Source: Henriciella sp. (GTDB lineage: Bacteria > Pseudomonadota > Alphaproteobacteria > Caulobacterales > Hyphomonadaceae). From it: DNA of 64,000 nt. Both the position numbers and the translations under genes were made by a program. The notes under the pieces are model-generated. The model had not been told where the DNA came from. It saw only the letters and a list, made by a program, of their open reading frames with translations, and ran no database searches. Shown piece by piece: positions 38,492-46,607 of this stretch (positions are counted from its first letter, which is position 1; every line of letters starts with the position of its first letter). The DNA is taken from NCBI GenBank assembly GCA_002733705.1, contig NVWP01000029.1:1-64000 (forward strand), written 5' to 3'.

Positions 38492-39483
38492 CCGCGTTTC
38501 ATATCCTCGCCTGGAGCGAGAAATCGCTCCAGGGACTCGCCTTTCCAGTTGGCGTGGGCGATCTCGATGCGTTCGTGGACATCCTCCGGGATGGACGGCA
38601 ATCTGTGAATCGGCATGAGCAGCGGACGAAGACCTCTCAGATTAGCTGTCTGGATCGCGATACCGGGGCGGGCATTCAGCTCCAGAAGGGTAGGGCCCTT
38701 ATGCTCGCAGATTACGATATCGACGCCGACATAGCCAAGGCCTACATGGTGCCCAAGCCGGCTCGCCAGCTCAAGGATGTCCATCCAGGAGGGGACCTCA
38801 AAATCGCGGACAGGGGTCTCGAAGTCCGGATGAAGATCGACGGCGTCATTGTGCTGGACGCCGCGCGTGGTCACACCGGTGACAAGGTCGATTCCAGCGC
38901 CGATGCCGCCCTGGTGGAGATTGGCCTTGCCGTCTGACTCGGCGGTCGGCAGGCGAAGCATCGCCATGACGGGAATACCGCGAAAGACGATCACACGGAC
39001 ATCGGGCACCCCGCCAAAAGCGAGTTTCGAAAACGCTGAATGTGGCACGAGGCGTTCTTCGATCATGACCTCGTCTGAACCATCCCCCATGGAGAACATG
39101 CCGCTGAGCATGTTGTTGAGGTGGTATTTCACATCGGGCCACGGGACGATCTGGCCGTTCATCCGGCGAAGTCCCGTCTTGGCAACCCCATTGAAGACCA
39201 TGATACCGCCGCCGCCTGAGCCGTTGGCTGGTTTGACGACGAAGGAGCGGTGCTTTTCGGCCACTTCTTCGATGATGTGCATTTCGCCGCCGTAGCGAAT
39301 AACGCCGTAGAGTTCCGGCACAGTCACGCCGGCCTCAATGGCAAGCTTCTTGGTAATCACCTTGTCATCAACAAGTGGATAGAAACGGCGCGGATTGTAG
39401 GAGGTGATGAAGTCGAGGTTTCGGCTATTCATGCCGAGAACCCCCGCCTTGGCGAGCTTGGTGACCGGCCCAAACCGTATCAT
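38488..39483 (-). CDS. ATP-grasp alpha-L-glutamate ligase-like protein (RimK-related)
   Basis: A 331-aa ATP-grasp ligase of the RimK-related type. Nucleotide-binding parts are FVVKPANGSGGGGIMVF (about 81-97), a mid region with GVPDVRVIVFRGIPVMAMLRLP, and the metal site in LLELNARPGIAIQ (about 280). Such enzymes add amino acids, often Glu, to a carboxylate. It is the last gene of a three-gene minus-strand unit; its ATG overlaps the stop of the membrane pseudo-transglutaminase by 4 nt. Family placement is firm, the substrate is unknown. No signal peptide, so it acts in the cytoplasm. Confidence 0.87.
   Translation of the reverse strand: MIRFGPVTKLAKAGVLGMNSRNLDFITSYNPRRFYPLVDDKVITKKLAIEAGVTVPELYGVIRYGGEMHIIEEVAEKHRSFVVKPANGSGGGGIMVFNGVAKTGLRRMNGQIVPWPDVKYHLNNMLSGMFSMGDGSDEVMIEERLVPHSAFSKLAFGGVPDVRVIVFRGIPVMAMLRLPTAESDGKANLHQGGIGAGIDLVTGVTTRGVQHNDAVDLHPDFETPVRDFEVPSWMDILELASRLGHHVGLGYVGVDIVICEHKGPTLLELNARPGIAIQTANLRGLRPLLMPIHRLPSIPEDVHERIEIAHANWKGESLERFLAPGEDMKRG
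38510..38533. terminator. Perfect GAAA-loop hairpin at the SDR / ligase convergence
   Basis: CCTGGAGCGA (38510-38519) and TCGCTCCAGG (38524-38533) form a 10-bp perfect stem with loop GAAA. It is 18 nt after the SDR stop and within the last codons of the opposing ligase. Neither strand shows a proper T-run (plus: GACTCGCCTTT), so it could be a weak or rho-assisted terminator or a 3'-end stabiliser. Confidence 0.45.
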
Positions 39484-41051
39484 GAGCTGGTCCGCCCCTC
39501 ATTGGCGAGCACTTTGAAGCGGAAGAACTCGGTGACCTTGTAACCGGTATAGCGCCCGAGCAGCAGGACGATGGCGAGTACGATGAGAAGAAGCTCGGGG
39601 AAGACAATGGCGATATGCTCAATGTATTCGCTGGTCAGGATGTAATAGGCGGGAATGGCGCCTGCCAGTGAACCTGCGGCCTTCTTGAGCGCCTCTGCGG
39701 CGCCGTCTTCTTCCCAGGTCAACGACATGCGCTCGATGGTCATTGTGATGATGACGAGCGGGAAGAGTGAGATGGAGAGTCCTGTCTGTATCCCCATTGC
39801 CTCACCGGCCAGCGCGATGAACATCATGACGAAGGTCACGATGATCAGCACGGCGGCAAGTCTCGGCACGAGCAGCAGCTGCAGCTGATTGAAGTAGGCA
39901 CGCAACAGAAGGCCGACCGCGACGATCCCGACAAAAAGCGTGATCCCGGTCAGCAGCTGCGTCTCACGGAACGCAAGCGCAATAAGGACCGGCATGAATG
40001 TGCCGAAGGCAGGCATGCCGATCACCTGTTTGAGGATAACGATAATCAGTGCGCCAAGAGGGATGAGAAGCAGCACCCGAAACACGAGCTGGAGGTCGAT
40101 CGGCAGGCTGAGAAGGGATGTCGCGTTGACCCATGGCGCGTACTCCTCGCCGCGCTCCAATGCACGTGAGAGCTGGCTTTCGAAGTTCCGCGCTACAGAC
40201 CAGGAGACCCCAAGACGATTGAAGCCATCGCCGTCCACGATTGGGTCGCGGTCATAAACGATAGGCAGGGCACGGGCGTCGTCGAGCGGTTCGGCCGTGG
40301 TGCCATTGGCGCTGACCCAGCGGTCGCCCAGCCAGTATTCGATCCACGTCGTCAGCGGTGCTTGCCGTGTGTCGGTATCCAGGATGATGCCCTGAACATG
40401 ACGCGCCGGCGTGCCCGCGGCGTTCAGGAGGAAAACCAGCCGGTCTGACGCGTTCTCGATCTCCGGCGGACCGCCTTCGATGATGGTGGAGATGCGGTCA
40501 TCACCCTCATCTGCGCTGAGGCGGGCAAGCTGGGTTATGAAACTACGCTCACCAGCAGACTTCTCCAGCGCCTCGGTGAGAACCGAATCCAGCGCCACAA
40601 GAAGCGGCGTCGCATTTTCCTGAATCGCGCGGCGTCGCTCCGACCGGCGATAGTCCGAAACGGCTTCCGGCGTCGGCCGGTTTTCGCCCGAATAGCGTTG
40701 ATCGACAGAAATCAGCTTCGCGCTGTAGAAGAGAACGGCGTTGCCATCCTGGGCGCGCCGTTCGAAGATCGCCCGGCGTCCTGCTTCGGTGTTCTCCGTT
40801 TCAACGCCGAAACCGGACGCGACAAAACTCTCATCCACCACCGTGAAGGCGCCGTCTGAATTGGGCAGGGCGAGGCGCAGCGTGACTGGTTCACCGCGTC
40901 CACGAAAAGAAACCTTTGCCTCGATCGTCCACGTATTGGAATCGAGGTTCGGCACGACGGGAAAGCCGAGTCGGGTGACCTTGTAGGAAAAGATGCCCAG
41001 CGCGGCCGCAATGAGTGCGCCCACGATGATAAGCAATTGGGTACGTTTCAA
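39480..41051 (-). CDS. Membrane pseudo-transglutaminase (inactive transglutaminase with 7TM domain)
   Basis: A 523-aa protein: one N-terminal membrane anchor (about 5-23), an extracytoplasmic domain with a transglutaminase-like part (about 165-255), and about seven transmembrane helices (about 320-500). The catalytic triad is absent: I find no Cys in the whole protein, the His-Ala-Trp position reads TTW (234-236) and the later Asp is Asn (SANGTT). It starts at TTG 41051 with GGAG 7 nt upstream. It lies between the secreted protease and the ATP-grasp ligase and overlaps the latter by 4 nt. It may act as a membrane scaffold or substrate-binding part of the trio. Confidence 0.85.
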   Translation of the reverse strand: MKRTQLLIIVGALIAAALGIFSYKVTRLGFPVVPNLDSNTWTIEAKVSFRGRGEPVTLRLALPNSDGAFTVVDESFVASGFGVETENTEAGRRAIFERRAQDGNAVLFYSAKLISVDQRYSGENRPTPEAVSDYRRSERRRAIQENATPLLVALDSVLTEALEKSAGERSFITQLARLSADEGDDRISTIIEGGPPEIENASDRLVFLLNAAGTPARHVQGIILDTDTRQAPLTTWIEYWLGDRWVSANGTTAEPLDDARALPIVYDRDPIVDGDGFNRLGVSWSVARNFESQLSRALERGEEYAPWVNATSLLSLPIDLQLVFRVLLLIPLGALIIVILKQVIGMPAFGTFMPVLIALAFRETQLLTGITLFVGIVAVGLLLRAYFNQLQLLLVPRLAAVLIIVTFVMMFIALAGEAMGIQTGLSISLFPLVIITMTIERMSLTWEEDGAAEALKKAAGSLAGAIPAYYILTSEYIEHIAIVFPELLLIVLAIVLLLGRYTGYKVTEFFRFKVLANEGRTSS

Positions 41052-41068
41052 AAACCGACTCCGACTCG

Positions 41069-41087
41069 CCCTGTTACAGTAACGGGG
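41069..41087 (-). other. Palindromic hairpin between protease and pseudo-transglutaminase
   Basis: Bases 41069-41076 pair with 41080-41087 (8 bp with one wobble, 3-nt loop) within the 38-nt spacer of this operon. On the minus strand no T-run directly follows; GGAG for the next gene comes after it. It could modulate the relative amounts of the two proteins. Confidence 0.35.
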
Positions 41088-41089
41088 GG

Positions 41090-41602
41090 CTATTTAGGAC
41101 AACGGGCACGCTTCGTATAGATTTCACTTGCGTCAACAACAATATCCGCCGCCTCAAGCATATTACGCCCGATGAGGGTCTCGTAATTGAAATTGCCTCG
41201 GTCTGCGAGTGTAACTTCGTCTTCGATCAGTAGTCCACCGAGGCAGAATTCAAGATCAACGACCGGGCGGTGGATGAGGCCACCGCGTTTGGTCTTGATG
41301 GCGGCCCAGCGCACAATTTCCGTTTCAATGGTCCGTTCGTCGCCATCTTCATTGATGACCTTGAATATGATGTCGCGGCTCTCATCCTCATCGTCGAAGT
41401 CCTTGCGATCGGGCGCGGACATGATTTCCGCGTGGATTGAAGAGGTCTTGGCCCCCGTGTCGAGCTTGGCGTCGAGTTCAATATCAAGATCTGCGATCCG
41501 GACATGTTCAAGCCAGCCGAGGACGTTCTTGTCCGTCTCGGCAGCGGCGCTGAGGGCCAGGCCGGATGAGACGAGGAGCGAGGTAGCGAGTTTGAGCAGC
41601 AT
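41090..41602 (-). CDS. Secreted RimK-associated retropepsin-like protease (Zn_protease / PF05618 type)
   Basis: A 170-aa protein with a signal peptide (residues 1-21, ...LALSAAAE) and the retropepsin-like core: KLDTGAKTSSIHA (Asp at 48) is the active-site D-T-G-A; a later IGRNMLEAADIVVD segment matches the family's second conserved part. Families of this kind are annotated as ATP-dependent zinc protease but have the aspartic protease motif. It is likely periplasmic, with two Cys (120 and 168) that could pair. First gene of the trio; 96 nt from the upstream acyl ligase. Confidence 0.82.
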   Translation of the reverse strand: MLLKLATSLLVSSGLALSAAAETDKNVLGWLEHVRIADLDIELDAKLDTGAKTSSIHAEIMSAPDRKDFDDEDESRDIIFKVINEDGDERTIETEIVRWAAIKTKRGGLIHRPVVDLEFCLGGLLIEDEVTLADRGNFNYETLIGRNMLEAADIVVDASEIYTKRARCPK

Positions 41603-41698
41603 GTAATTTCTTGCCTGTCTTTGCTTTATGTCTTGCGGCGCGCATCAACAGGAGAAATGTGAATTTCGCATGGCGAAACTCGTATCTATCCGTGACAC

Positions 41699-43270
41699 TC
41701 AGGTGTCGGTCAGATCGCGGACCATCCGGTTGACGGCGCCATAGTCGACTTTTCCTGTTCCAAGAACTGGAATGTCATCGACATGATAGACTTTGCGGGG
41801 CACGGAAAGTTCCGAAACACCGTGCGATTGCGACCAGGCAAGTATGTCGCTGCGGTTGGCGGATCTGGCTGTCGTCAGCAGAACCACCTGTTCGCCCTTG
41901 CGAGGGTCCGGTATGGCGCCGGCCGCGTGCATGTCATCTGGCCAGATGGCGCTGGCGCAATTTTCCACCACAGAAAGCGAGACCATCTCGCCGCCAATCT
42001 TGGCGAACCGCTTTACGCGGCCACGGATACGAATGCAGCGATCCTTGTCGATCGCAACAATGTCTCCGGTGTCGTGCCAGCCTTCATCGGTCGGTTCTAT
42101 GACGCCGGGATTGTCGGGACGCATATAGCCCTGCATGACGTTGGGGCCGCGAATTCGAAGCTTGCCGCCATCCTCGATGCCATCGACAGGGACTAGCTCA
42201 TACTCCATGTCGGCCATGAGTTGTCCAACGGTACCGGGCTTGTTCAGTTCAATGCTGTTGGCGGCAACAACGGGCGAAGCTTCAGTTGCGCCATATCCTT
42301 CAAGGATTTCGATCTGGAACTTGCGTCGCACAAGCTGGCGGGTTTCATCGCGTACGCGCTCGGCGCCGCAGACGGCCAGGCGCACGCTGCTGAGGTCGCC
42401 GTCCTCACCAACGCGCGCATATTGGGAGATGAAGGTGTCCGTCGCGAGCAGGATGGTCGCGCCGGTCGTACGGATACGCTTTGCAATTTCGCGGGGCTGG
42501 AGCGGCGTGGGATGGAAGATCGCCTTGACGCCAGCCATGATAGGAAGGAGCGCACCGACGGTCAGACCGAAGCAGTGAAAGGTCGGGAGTGGATTGAAGA
42601 CAGAATCCGTCTCCGGATCGAGGCCGATATGATCCCGGACCTGTTCGACATTGGCGACAATATTCTGGTGGCTGAGAACTACGCCTTTCGGCTCGCCCTC
42701 AGTGCCGGAGGTAAAGAGGATGACACCCGTCTTACGGTAGTCGGGTCCCGAGAAGACTGCGGAAGGAAAAATCGGCCCGATAACACCATGAAGTTTGTCC
42801 TTCAGGCTGAGACTTTCGCGAACATCTTCCAGATAAACCATTTCAGCTGCCTCGCTCAGGCTTTCGATGAGCGGTTCGAGGCTGCCGAGCTCCACGAATT
42901 TATGGGCTGTGAGCACGCGGCTGACCTGCGCAGCCTTCATGGAGGATTTGATATTGGCCGACCCGGCCGTGAAGTTGAGCATTGCTGGCGTGCGACCGGC
43001 GGCCAGAACAGCAAGAAACGCGATGACGGCGCCGGCACCCGTGGGCAACATGATCCCAACGACTTCATTCTTGCTGGTCTTCTTCTTTAGGGCCGAGCCC
43101 AGGGCAAAGGCCGCCCGCGCAATCTCATTATAGGTCAGTTCGCGCTCATCACCGTCCACCAGGGCAACTTTCGACGACCCGAACTCCTTTCGCGCCCGCA
43201 GGAACGCTGAGAAGATATCGGTTCTGGTCCGTTTGATGTTGAACGGGGTCGTGCTCGGAGTGGTCGACAT
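41699..43270 (-). CDS. AMP-dependent acyl-CoA/acyl-ACP synthetase, Aas-like
   Basis: An ANL-superfamily adenylating enzyme of 523 aa. The P-loop is FTSGTEGEPKGVVLSH (about 191), then EGYGATEASPVVAANS (about 330), the Asp of WHDTGD (about 408), the RGRVKRFAKIGGEMVSL hinge and the C-terminal Lys in VLGTGKVDYG. The sequence resembles the synthetase half of the bifunctional Aas protein (2-acylglycerophosphoethanolamine acyltransferase/acyl-ACP synthetase), here without its PlsC half. A role in recycling fatty acids into membrane lipid is probable. Divergent from lipA. Confidence 0.82.
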   Translation of the reverse strand: MSTTPSTTPFNIKRTRTDIFSAFLRARKEFGSSKVALVDGDERELTYNEIARAAFALGSALKKKTSKNEVVGIMLPTGAGAVIAFLAVLAAGRTPAMLNFTAGSANIKSSMKAAQVSRVLTAHKFVELGSLEPLIESLSEAAEMVYLEDVRESLSLKDKLHGVIGPIFPSAVFSGPDYRKTGVILFTSGTEGEPKGVVLSHQNIVANVEQVRDHIGLDPETDSVFNPLPTFHCFGLTVGALLPIMAGVKAIFHPTPLQPREIAKRIRTTGATILLATDTFISQYARVGEDGDLSSVRLAVCGAERVRDETRQLVRRKFQIEILEGYGATEASPVVAANSIELNKPGTVGQLMADMEYELVPVDGIEDGGKLRIRGPNVMQGYMRPDNPGVIEPTDEGWHDTGDIVAIDKDRCIRIRGRVKRFAKIGGEMVSLSVVENCASAIWPDDMHAAGAIPDPRKGEQVVLLTTARSANRSDILAWSQSHGVSELSVPRKVYHVDDIPVLGTGKVDYGAVNRMVRDLTDT

Positions 43271-43301
43271 GCTTGATATGGCTCGTGTTGATCAATCTTT
43301 G

Positions 43302-43326
43302 GTCACAAAATGTCACAGAAGGTGAC
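43302..43326. promoter_or_regulatory. Iterated GTCAC repeat in the acyl ligase/lipA divergent region
   Basis: GTCAC (43302-43306), GTCAC (43312-43316) and the inverted GTGAC (43322-43326) are each spaced by 5 nt, so half-sites recur every 10 bp on one face of the helix. The region lies 31 nt before the ligase start and 89 nt before lipA. This looks like an operator for a dimeric repressor; the regulator is not known. Confidence 0.4.
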
Positions 43327-43414
43327 GAAAGCAACTCGCCTTCGTCAGCGTGCTCAGACCCGGCATGCGACATTGCAGCTTGATGATGACGCCGCGTCGG
43401 TCCATTTAAGCGCC

Positions 43415-44362
43415 ATGGTCACACTCATTGAGAGCAAACAGAAATTTCGCCATCCGGAGAAGCGCAACCGGCCCGATACGCCTGTCTTGCGCAAGCCAGA
43501 CTGGATCAGGGTCAAGGCACCGGTCAGCCCCGGTTTCCATGAGACGCACGAAATTGTGCGCTCCAAAGGCCTGGTCACTGTCTGTCAGGAAGCTGGCTGC
43601 CCGAACATCGGTGAGTGCTGGGAGAAAAAGCACGCCACAATGATGATTCTGGGCGAGGTCTGCACACGCGCCTGCTCGTTCTGTAACGTTTCCACAGGTA
43701 AGCCGTCCCCTGTCGATGAGGACGAGCCGCGCCGCGTCGCAGAAGCCGTCTATGAGATGGGACTGCAGCACGTCGTCATCACATCGGTCGACCGTGACGA
43801 CCTGGAGGATGGCGGCGCCCGGCATTTTGTGAACGTCATCAATGCCATCCGCTCGACTTCGCCCGGCACAACGATTGAAATCCTGACACCGGATTTCCTT
43901 CGCAAGGATGGATGGGAGAACCTCGTCATTGATGCCGCGCCGGACGTCTTCAACCACAATCTTGAAACGGTGCCGCGTCTCTATTTCTCGATCCGGCCGG
44001 GGGCGCGCTACTATCATTCGCTGCGCCTGCTTGAGCGGGTGAAGACCCGTGACCCCAATCAGTTCACCAAGTCCGGCCTGATGGTCGGTCTGGGCGAGAG
44101 CAAGGAAGAGGTCATGCAGGTCATGGATGACATGCGTTCTGCGGGCATCGACTTCCTGACGATTGGCCAATACCTGCAGCCGACGCGCAAGCACGCGGCT
44201 GTCGATCGTTTCGTGCACCCGGATGAATTCAGGTCTTATGAAGAGATTGCGCGCTCCAAGGGCTTCCTCATGGTGTCAGCCTCACCGCTGACCCGGTCGA
44301 GCTACCACGCCGATGAGGACTTCGCGAAAATGAAAGCGGCCCGGGTCGCTGCAAACCAGTAG
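43415..44362 (+). CDS. lipA: Lipoyl synthase
   Basis: Radical SAM enzyme that inserts two sulfurs into octanoyl groups on lipoyl domains, here likely those of PdhB and PdhC. The auxiliary cluster Cys are in [12 protein letters not shown] (about residue 61) and the radical SAM CxxxCxxC in CTRACSFC (about 87). The C-terminal SSYHADED carries the conserved Ser. I start at ATG 43415 ([14 protein letters not shown]), giving 315 aa; an upstream open frame from 43310 covers the regulatory region and is unlike LipA. The next gene has its Shine-Dalgarno right after the stop. Confidence 0.96.
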   Translation: MVTLIESKQKFRHPEKRNRPDTPVLRKPDWIRVKAPVSPGFHETHEIVRSKGLVTVCQEAGCPNIGECWEKKHATMMILGEVCTRACSFCNVSTGKPSPVDEDEPRRVAEAVYEMGLQHVVITSVDRDDLEDGGARHFVNVINAIRSTSPGTTIEILTPDFLRKDGWENLVIDAAPDVFNHNLETVPRLYFSIRPGARYYHSLRLLERVKTRDPNQFTKSGLMVGLGESKEEVMQVMDDMRSAGIDFLTIGQYLQPTRKHAAVDRFVHPDEFRSYEEIARSKGFLMVSASPLTRSSYHADEDFAKMKAARVAANQ

Positions 44363-44371
44363 GAGCAGCTC

Positions 44372-44830
44372 TTGCCGCGCCTTTCCAAGCAGGTGACCAT
44401 CGAGCACCGCGCTGATGAGGTCTTTGATCTTGTCGCGGACATTCGCCGGTATCCTGACTTCATAAAGTGGATCCGCTCAATGAAGGTGAGCCGGGAGCGC
44501 GAGGACGGGCCTGTCCGTCACTATCGCGGTGAGGCCGATGTCGGTTTCAAGGGCTTTTCCGAAACCTTCGCGACTGACATCATGGCCGACAGCGACGAAA
44601 AAGTTGTCGAGGTCGGGCTTGCCTACGGCCCTTTCAAACGCCTCAAGAACCGCTGGAAGATGACTCCCGACGGAAAGCTGGGCACGGTCATCGACTTCTT
44701 CATCGATTACGAATTCAGGAACCCGGTGCTGTCGCTGCTCGCGCGGGCTAATACATCGCTCGCGGTGAACCGGATCATGGACGCTTTCATTCAGGAAGCC
44801 GACCGGCGCTATGGCGAACGGCGCACCTGA
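44372..44830 (+). CDS. Coq10/RatA family START-domain protein
   Basis: A 152-aa START/polyketide-cyclase-like protein beginning with the conserved RADEVFDLVADIRRYPDF and having YGPFKRLKNRWKM mid-way. Related proteins are Coq10 (ubiquinone chaperone in mitochondria) and RatA (E. coli). The start is TTG 44372 with AGGAG (44361-44365) 6 nt upstream, a good match that decides the start. In alphaproteobacteria it typically follows lipA; a role in quinone handling is the likely one. Convergent with cinA, only 9 nt apart. Confidence 0.9.
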   Translation: MPRLSKQVTIEHRADEVFDLVADIRRYPDFIKWIRSMKVSREREDGPVRHYRGEADVGFKGFSETFATDIMADSDEKVVEVGLAYGPFKRLKNRWKMTPDGKLGTVIDFFIDYEFRNPVLSLLARANTSLAVNRIMDAFIQEADRRYGERRT

Positions 44831-44839
44831 GGCTGGCCG

Positions 44840-45331
44840 CTAGGGAATTTGCTGGCGGATCATGTTCAGCGCCGCCTCAATCGTGGCCATGCGGACTTCA
44901 TGACGCCCGAGATCGCCGAAATAACAGGCTTCATGCAGGACAGCCTTATTTTCTCGCGCACAGGCAATGTGGACCGTACCGACCGGTTTCATCGGCGTGC
45001 CTCCGCCAGGCCCGGCCACGCCTGTTACGGCAACGGCAAGATTTGCACGGCTAGCCTCCAGCGCGCCCTCTGCCATGAGGCGGGCTACCGCCTCCGAAAC
45101 TGCGCCATAATCTGCGATAAGGTCGCCGGGCACACCGAGGACTTCTTCCTTTGATCGGTTCGAATAGGTGACAAAGCCTCGCTCGAACACGTCTGAGGAA
45201 CCTGAGAATTCGGTGAATAGGGAAGCGATAAGCCCGCCCGTACACGATTCGGCTGTCGCGATGCGTACGCGGCGTTCTCGCGCTTCGTCCATGGTGAGAA
45301 GACAGAGATTTCGAAGGCGTTCGGGAAACAT
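44840..45331 (-). CDS. pncC: CinA-family C-terminal domain protein (nicotinamide-nucleotide amidase)
   Basis: Standalone CinA C-terminal domain of the PncC type, which deamidates NMN. Motifs ATAESCTGG (about residue 26), TYSNRSKEEVLGV and VTGVAGPGGGT are all present. I choose ATG 45331 because AGGAG stands 7 nt upstream; this gives 163 aa, while a start 8 codons earlier would overlap ispDF's stop region. It follows ispDF by 10 nt and is probably co-transcribed. No MoaB-like N-terminal domain. Confidence 0.9.
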   Translation of the reverse strand: MFPERLRNLCLLTMDEARERRVRIATAESCTGGLIASLFTEFSGSSDVFERGFVTYSNRSKEEVLGVPGDLIADYGAVSEAVARLMAEGALEASRANLAVAVTGVAGPGGGTPMKPVGTVHIACARENKAVLHEACYFGDLGRHEVRMATIEAALNMIRQQIP

Positions 45332-45341
45332 TCTGGTTCTC

Positions 45342-46487
45342 CTATCGAAGGGCAATCAAGGTGGCAGCAGCCTGCGCCGCTATACCTTCACGACGGCCTG
45401 TGAAGCCAAGGCCCTCGGTGGTTGTTGCCTTGATGCTGACCGCCTCAAGCGCCAGGCCTGTTGCGGCTGCGGTTCGTTCGCGCATCGCTTCACGGTGCGG
45501 TTTTATTTTTGGCGTCTCGCAGATCAGGGTGATGTCGCAATTTCCCAGCGTCCACCCATGGTTGTGAACGAGGTCAATTGCATGACGCAGGAAAACTTCG
45601 GAATCGGCATCTTTCCAGCGCTCGTCAGAGGGCGGGAAGTGGTCACCGATATCGCCAAGGGCAGCCGCCCCGAGAATGGCGTCCGTCAGCGCATGCCAGC
45701 CCGCATCGGCGTCGGAATGGCCCTTCAGGCGCGCTTCATGCTCTATGAAGACGCCGCAGAGGGTTACACCGGGGCCAGGCTCGAACGCGTGAACGTCAAA
45801 GCCTGAACCAATCCTGAAAGATGGAGCGTCTGGAAACATCAGCCGCCGGACCCTTTCAAAGTCTTCAGCAAAGGTGATCTTTGACAATCGTTCGGTACCG
45901 GGAACCAGCGCGACCGATGCGCCAGAGTGTTCAACGGCTTCGAGATCATCAACGAACGCATGCTCGCTGCTCGCGAGCGCATTGCGCAATACCCTGACCC
46001 GAAAGGCCTGCGGGGTCTGGAGGCGGTATACATCCTTGCGGTCCAGCGACGTCAGGTTCGCTCCGTTCCGTTTTTTGAGGGCGTCGATAACAGGCAGGGC
46101 AGGGGCCGCAGCTTCATGCGTCTGTAGCGCGTCCAGGAGCTGGTCAATTGTCGCCTGGTGAAGACCCGGCCTCGCTGCGTCGTGCACCAGGACAATGTCA
46201 TCGTCTGCCGCTTCGAGCGCTTCCAGACCTTTGCGTACCGAATCTGCCCGCTCGCGCCCGCCTTCAATGCAAATAATCTTGCCGGTGTGAGGCAGCGCTT
46301 CACGCATATCATCCAACGTGTGAGCTGGCAGAACGAGACAGATTGACGAAACCTTCGTATCTGCACGGAACGCGTCGAGCGACCAGCGATAAACCGGCTT
46401 ACCGGCCAGCAACTCGAACTGTTTTGGGGTCGCGCCTCCGGCCCGGCTGCCCGACCCTGCCGCTACAACTATTGCGTGAATACTCAT
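45342..46487 (-). CDS. ispDF: Bifunctional 2-C-methyl-D-erythritol 4-phosphate cytidylyltransferase / MEcPP synthase
   Basis: Fusion of IspD and IspF, common in alphaproteobacteria, catalysing MEP + CTP to CDP-ME and later cyclisation to MEcPP. The IspD half (1-220) has [18 protein letters not shown] and DAARPG. The IspF half starts at [15 protein letters not shown] with the metal-binding D-V-H and ends with [21 protein letters not shown] 46487 gives 381 aa; an open frame extends nearly 100 codons upstream without family likeness. Divergent from dusB. With dxr at 2927 this is the third MEP step in this window. Confidence 0.96.
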   Translation of the reverse strand: MSIHAIVVAAGSGSRAGGATPKQFELLAGKPVYRWSLDAFRADTKVSSICLVLPAHTLDDMREALPHTGKIICIEGGRERADSVRKGLEALEAADDDIVLVHDAARPGLHQATIDQLLDALQTHEAAAPALPVIDALKKRNGANLTSLDRKDVYRLQTPQAFRVRVLRNALASSEHAFVDDLEAVEHSGASVALVPGTERLSKITFAEDFERVRRLMFPDAPSFRIGSGFDVHAFEPGPGVTLCGVFIEHEARLKGHSDADAGWHALTDAILGAAALGDIGDHFPPSDERWKDADSEVFLRHAIDLVHNHGWTLGNCDITLICETPKIKPHREAMRERTAAATGLALEAVSIKATTTEGLGFTGRREGIAAQAAATLIALR

Positions 46488-46554
46488 GCGACAGCCAAAT
46501 ACCCTCGCTGATGCGGAATGGCCACAGCTATTCTCTCTCCTGCGCGAGCACTTA

Positions 46555-46571
46555 TGCGCAACTATTGTGCA
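46555..46571. promoter_or_regulatory. NtrC-binding-like palindrome before dusB-ntrBC
   Basis: The 17-bp TGCGCAACTATTGTGCA has the TGC-N11-GCA frame of NtrC sites (consensus TGCACC-N5-GGTGCA); 8 of 12 fixed bases match. It lies 53 nt before the dusB ATG and 67 nt from the ispDF start, in an AT-richer 120-nt divergent region. In rhizobia the corresponding dusB-ntrBC promoter is negatively controlled by NtrC, which makes this site plausible. Confidence 0.5.
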
Positions 46572-46607
46572 GAGCAAAAATATGTTCAAACTGAGTATAT
46601 GAGATCT

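Noticed and set aside
43310..43414. Upstream extension of lipA
   Set aside because: LipA starts at MVTLIESK; the extension covers the divergent regulatory region and lacks family likeness.
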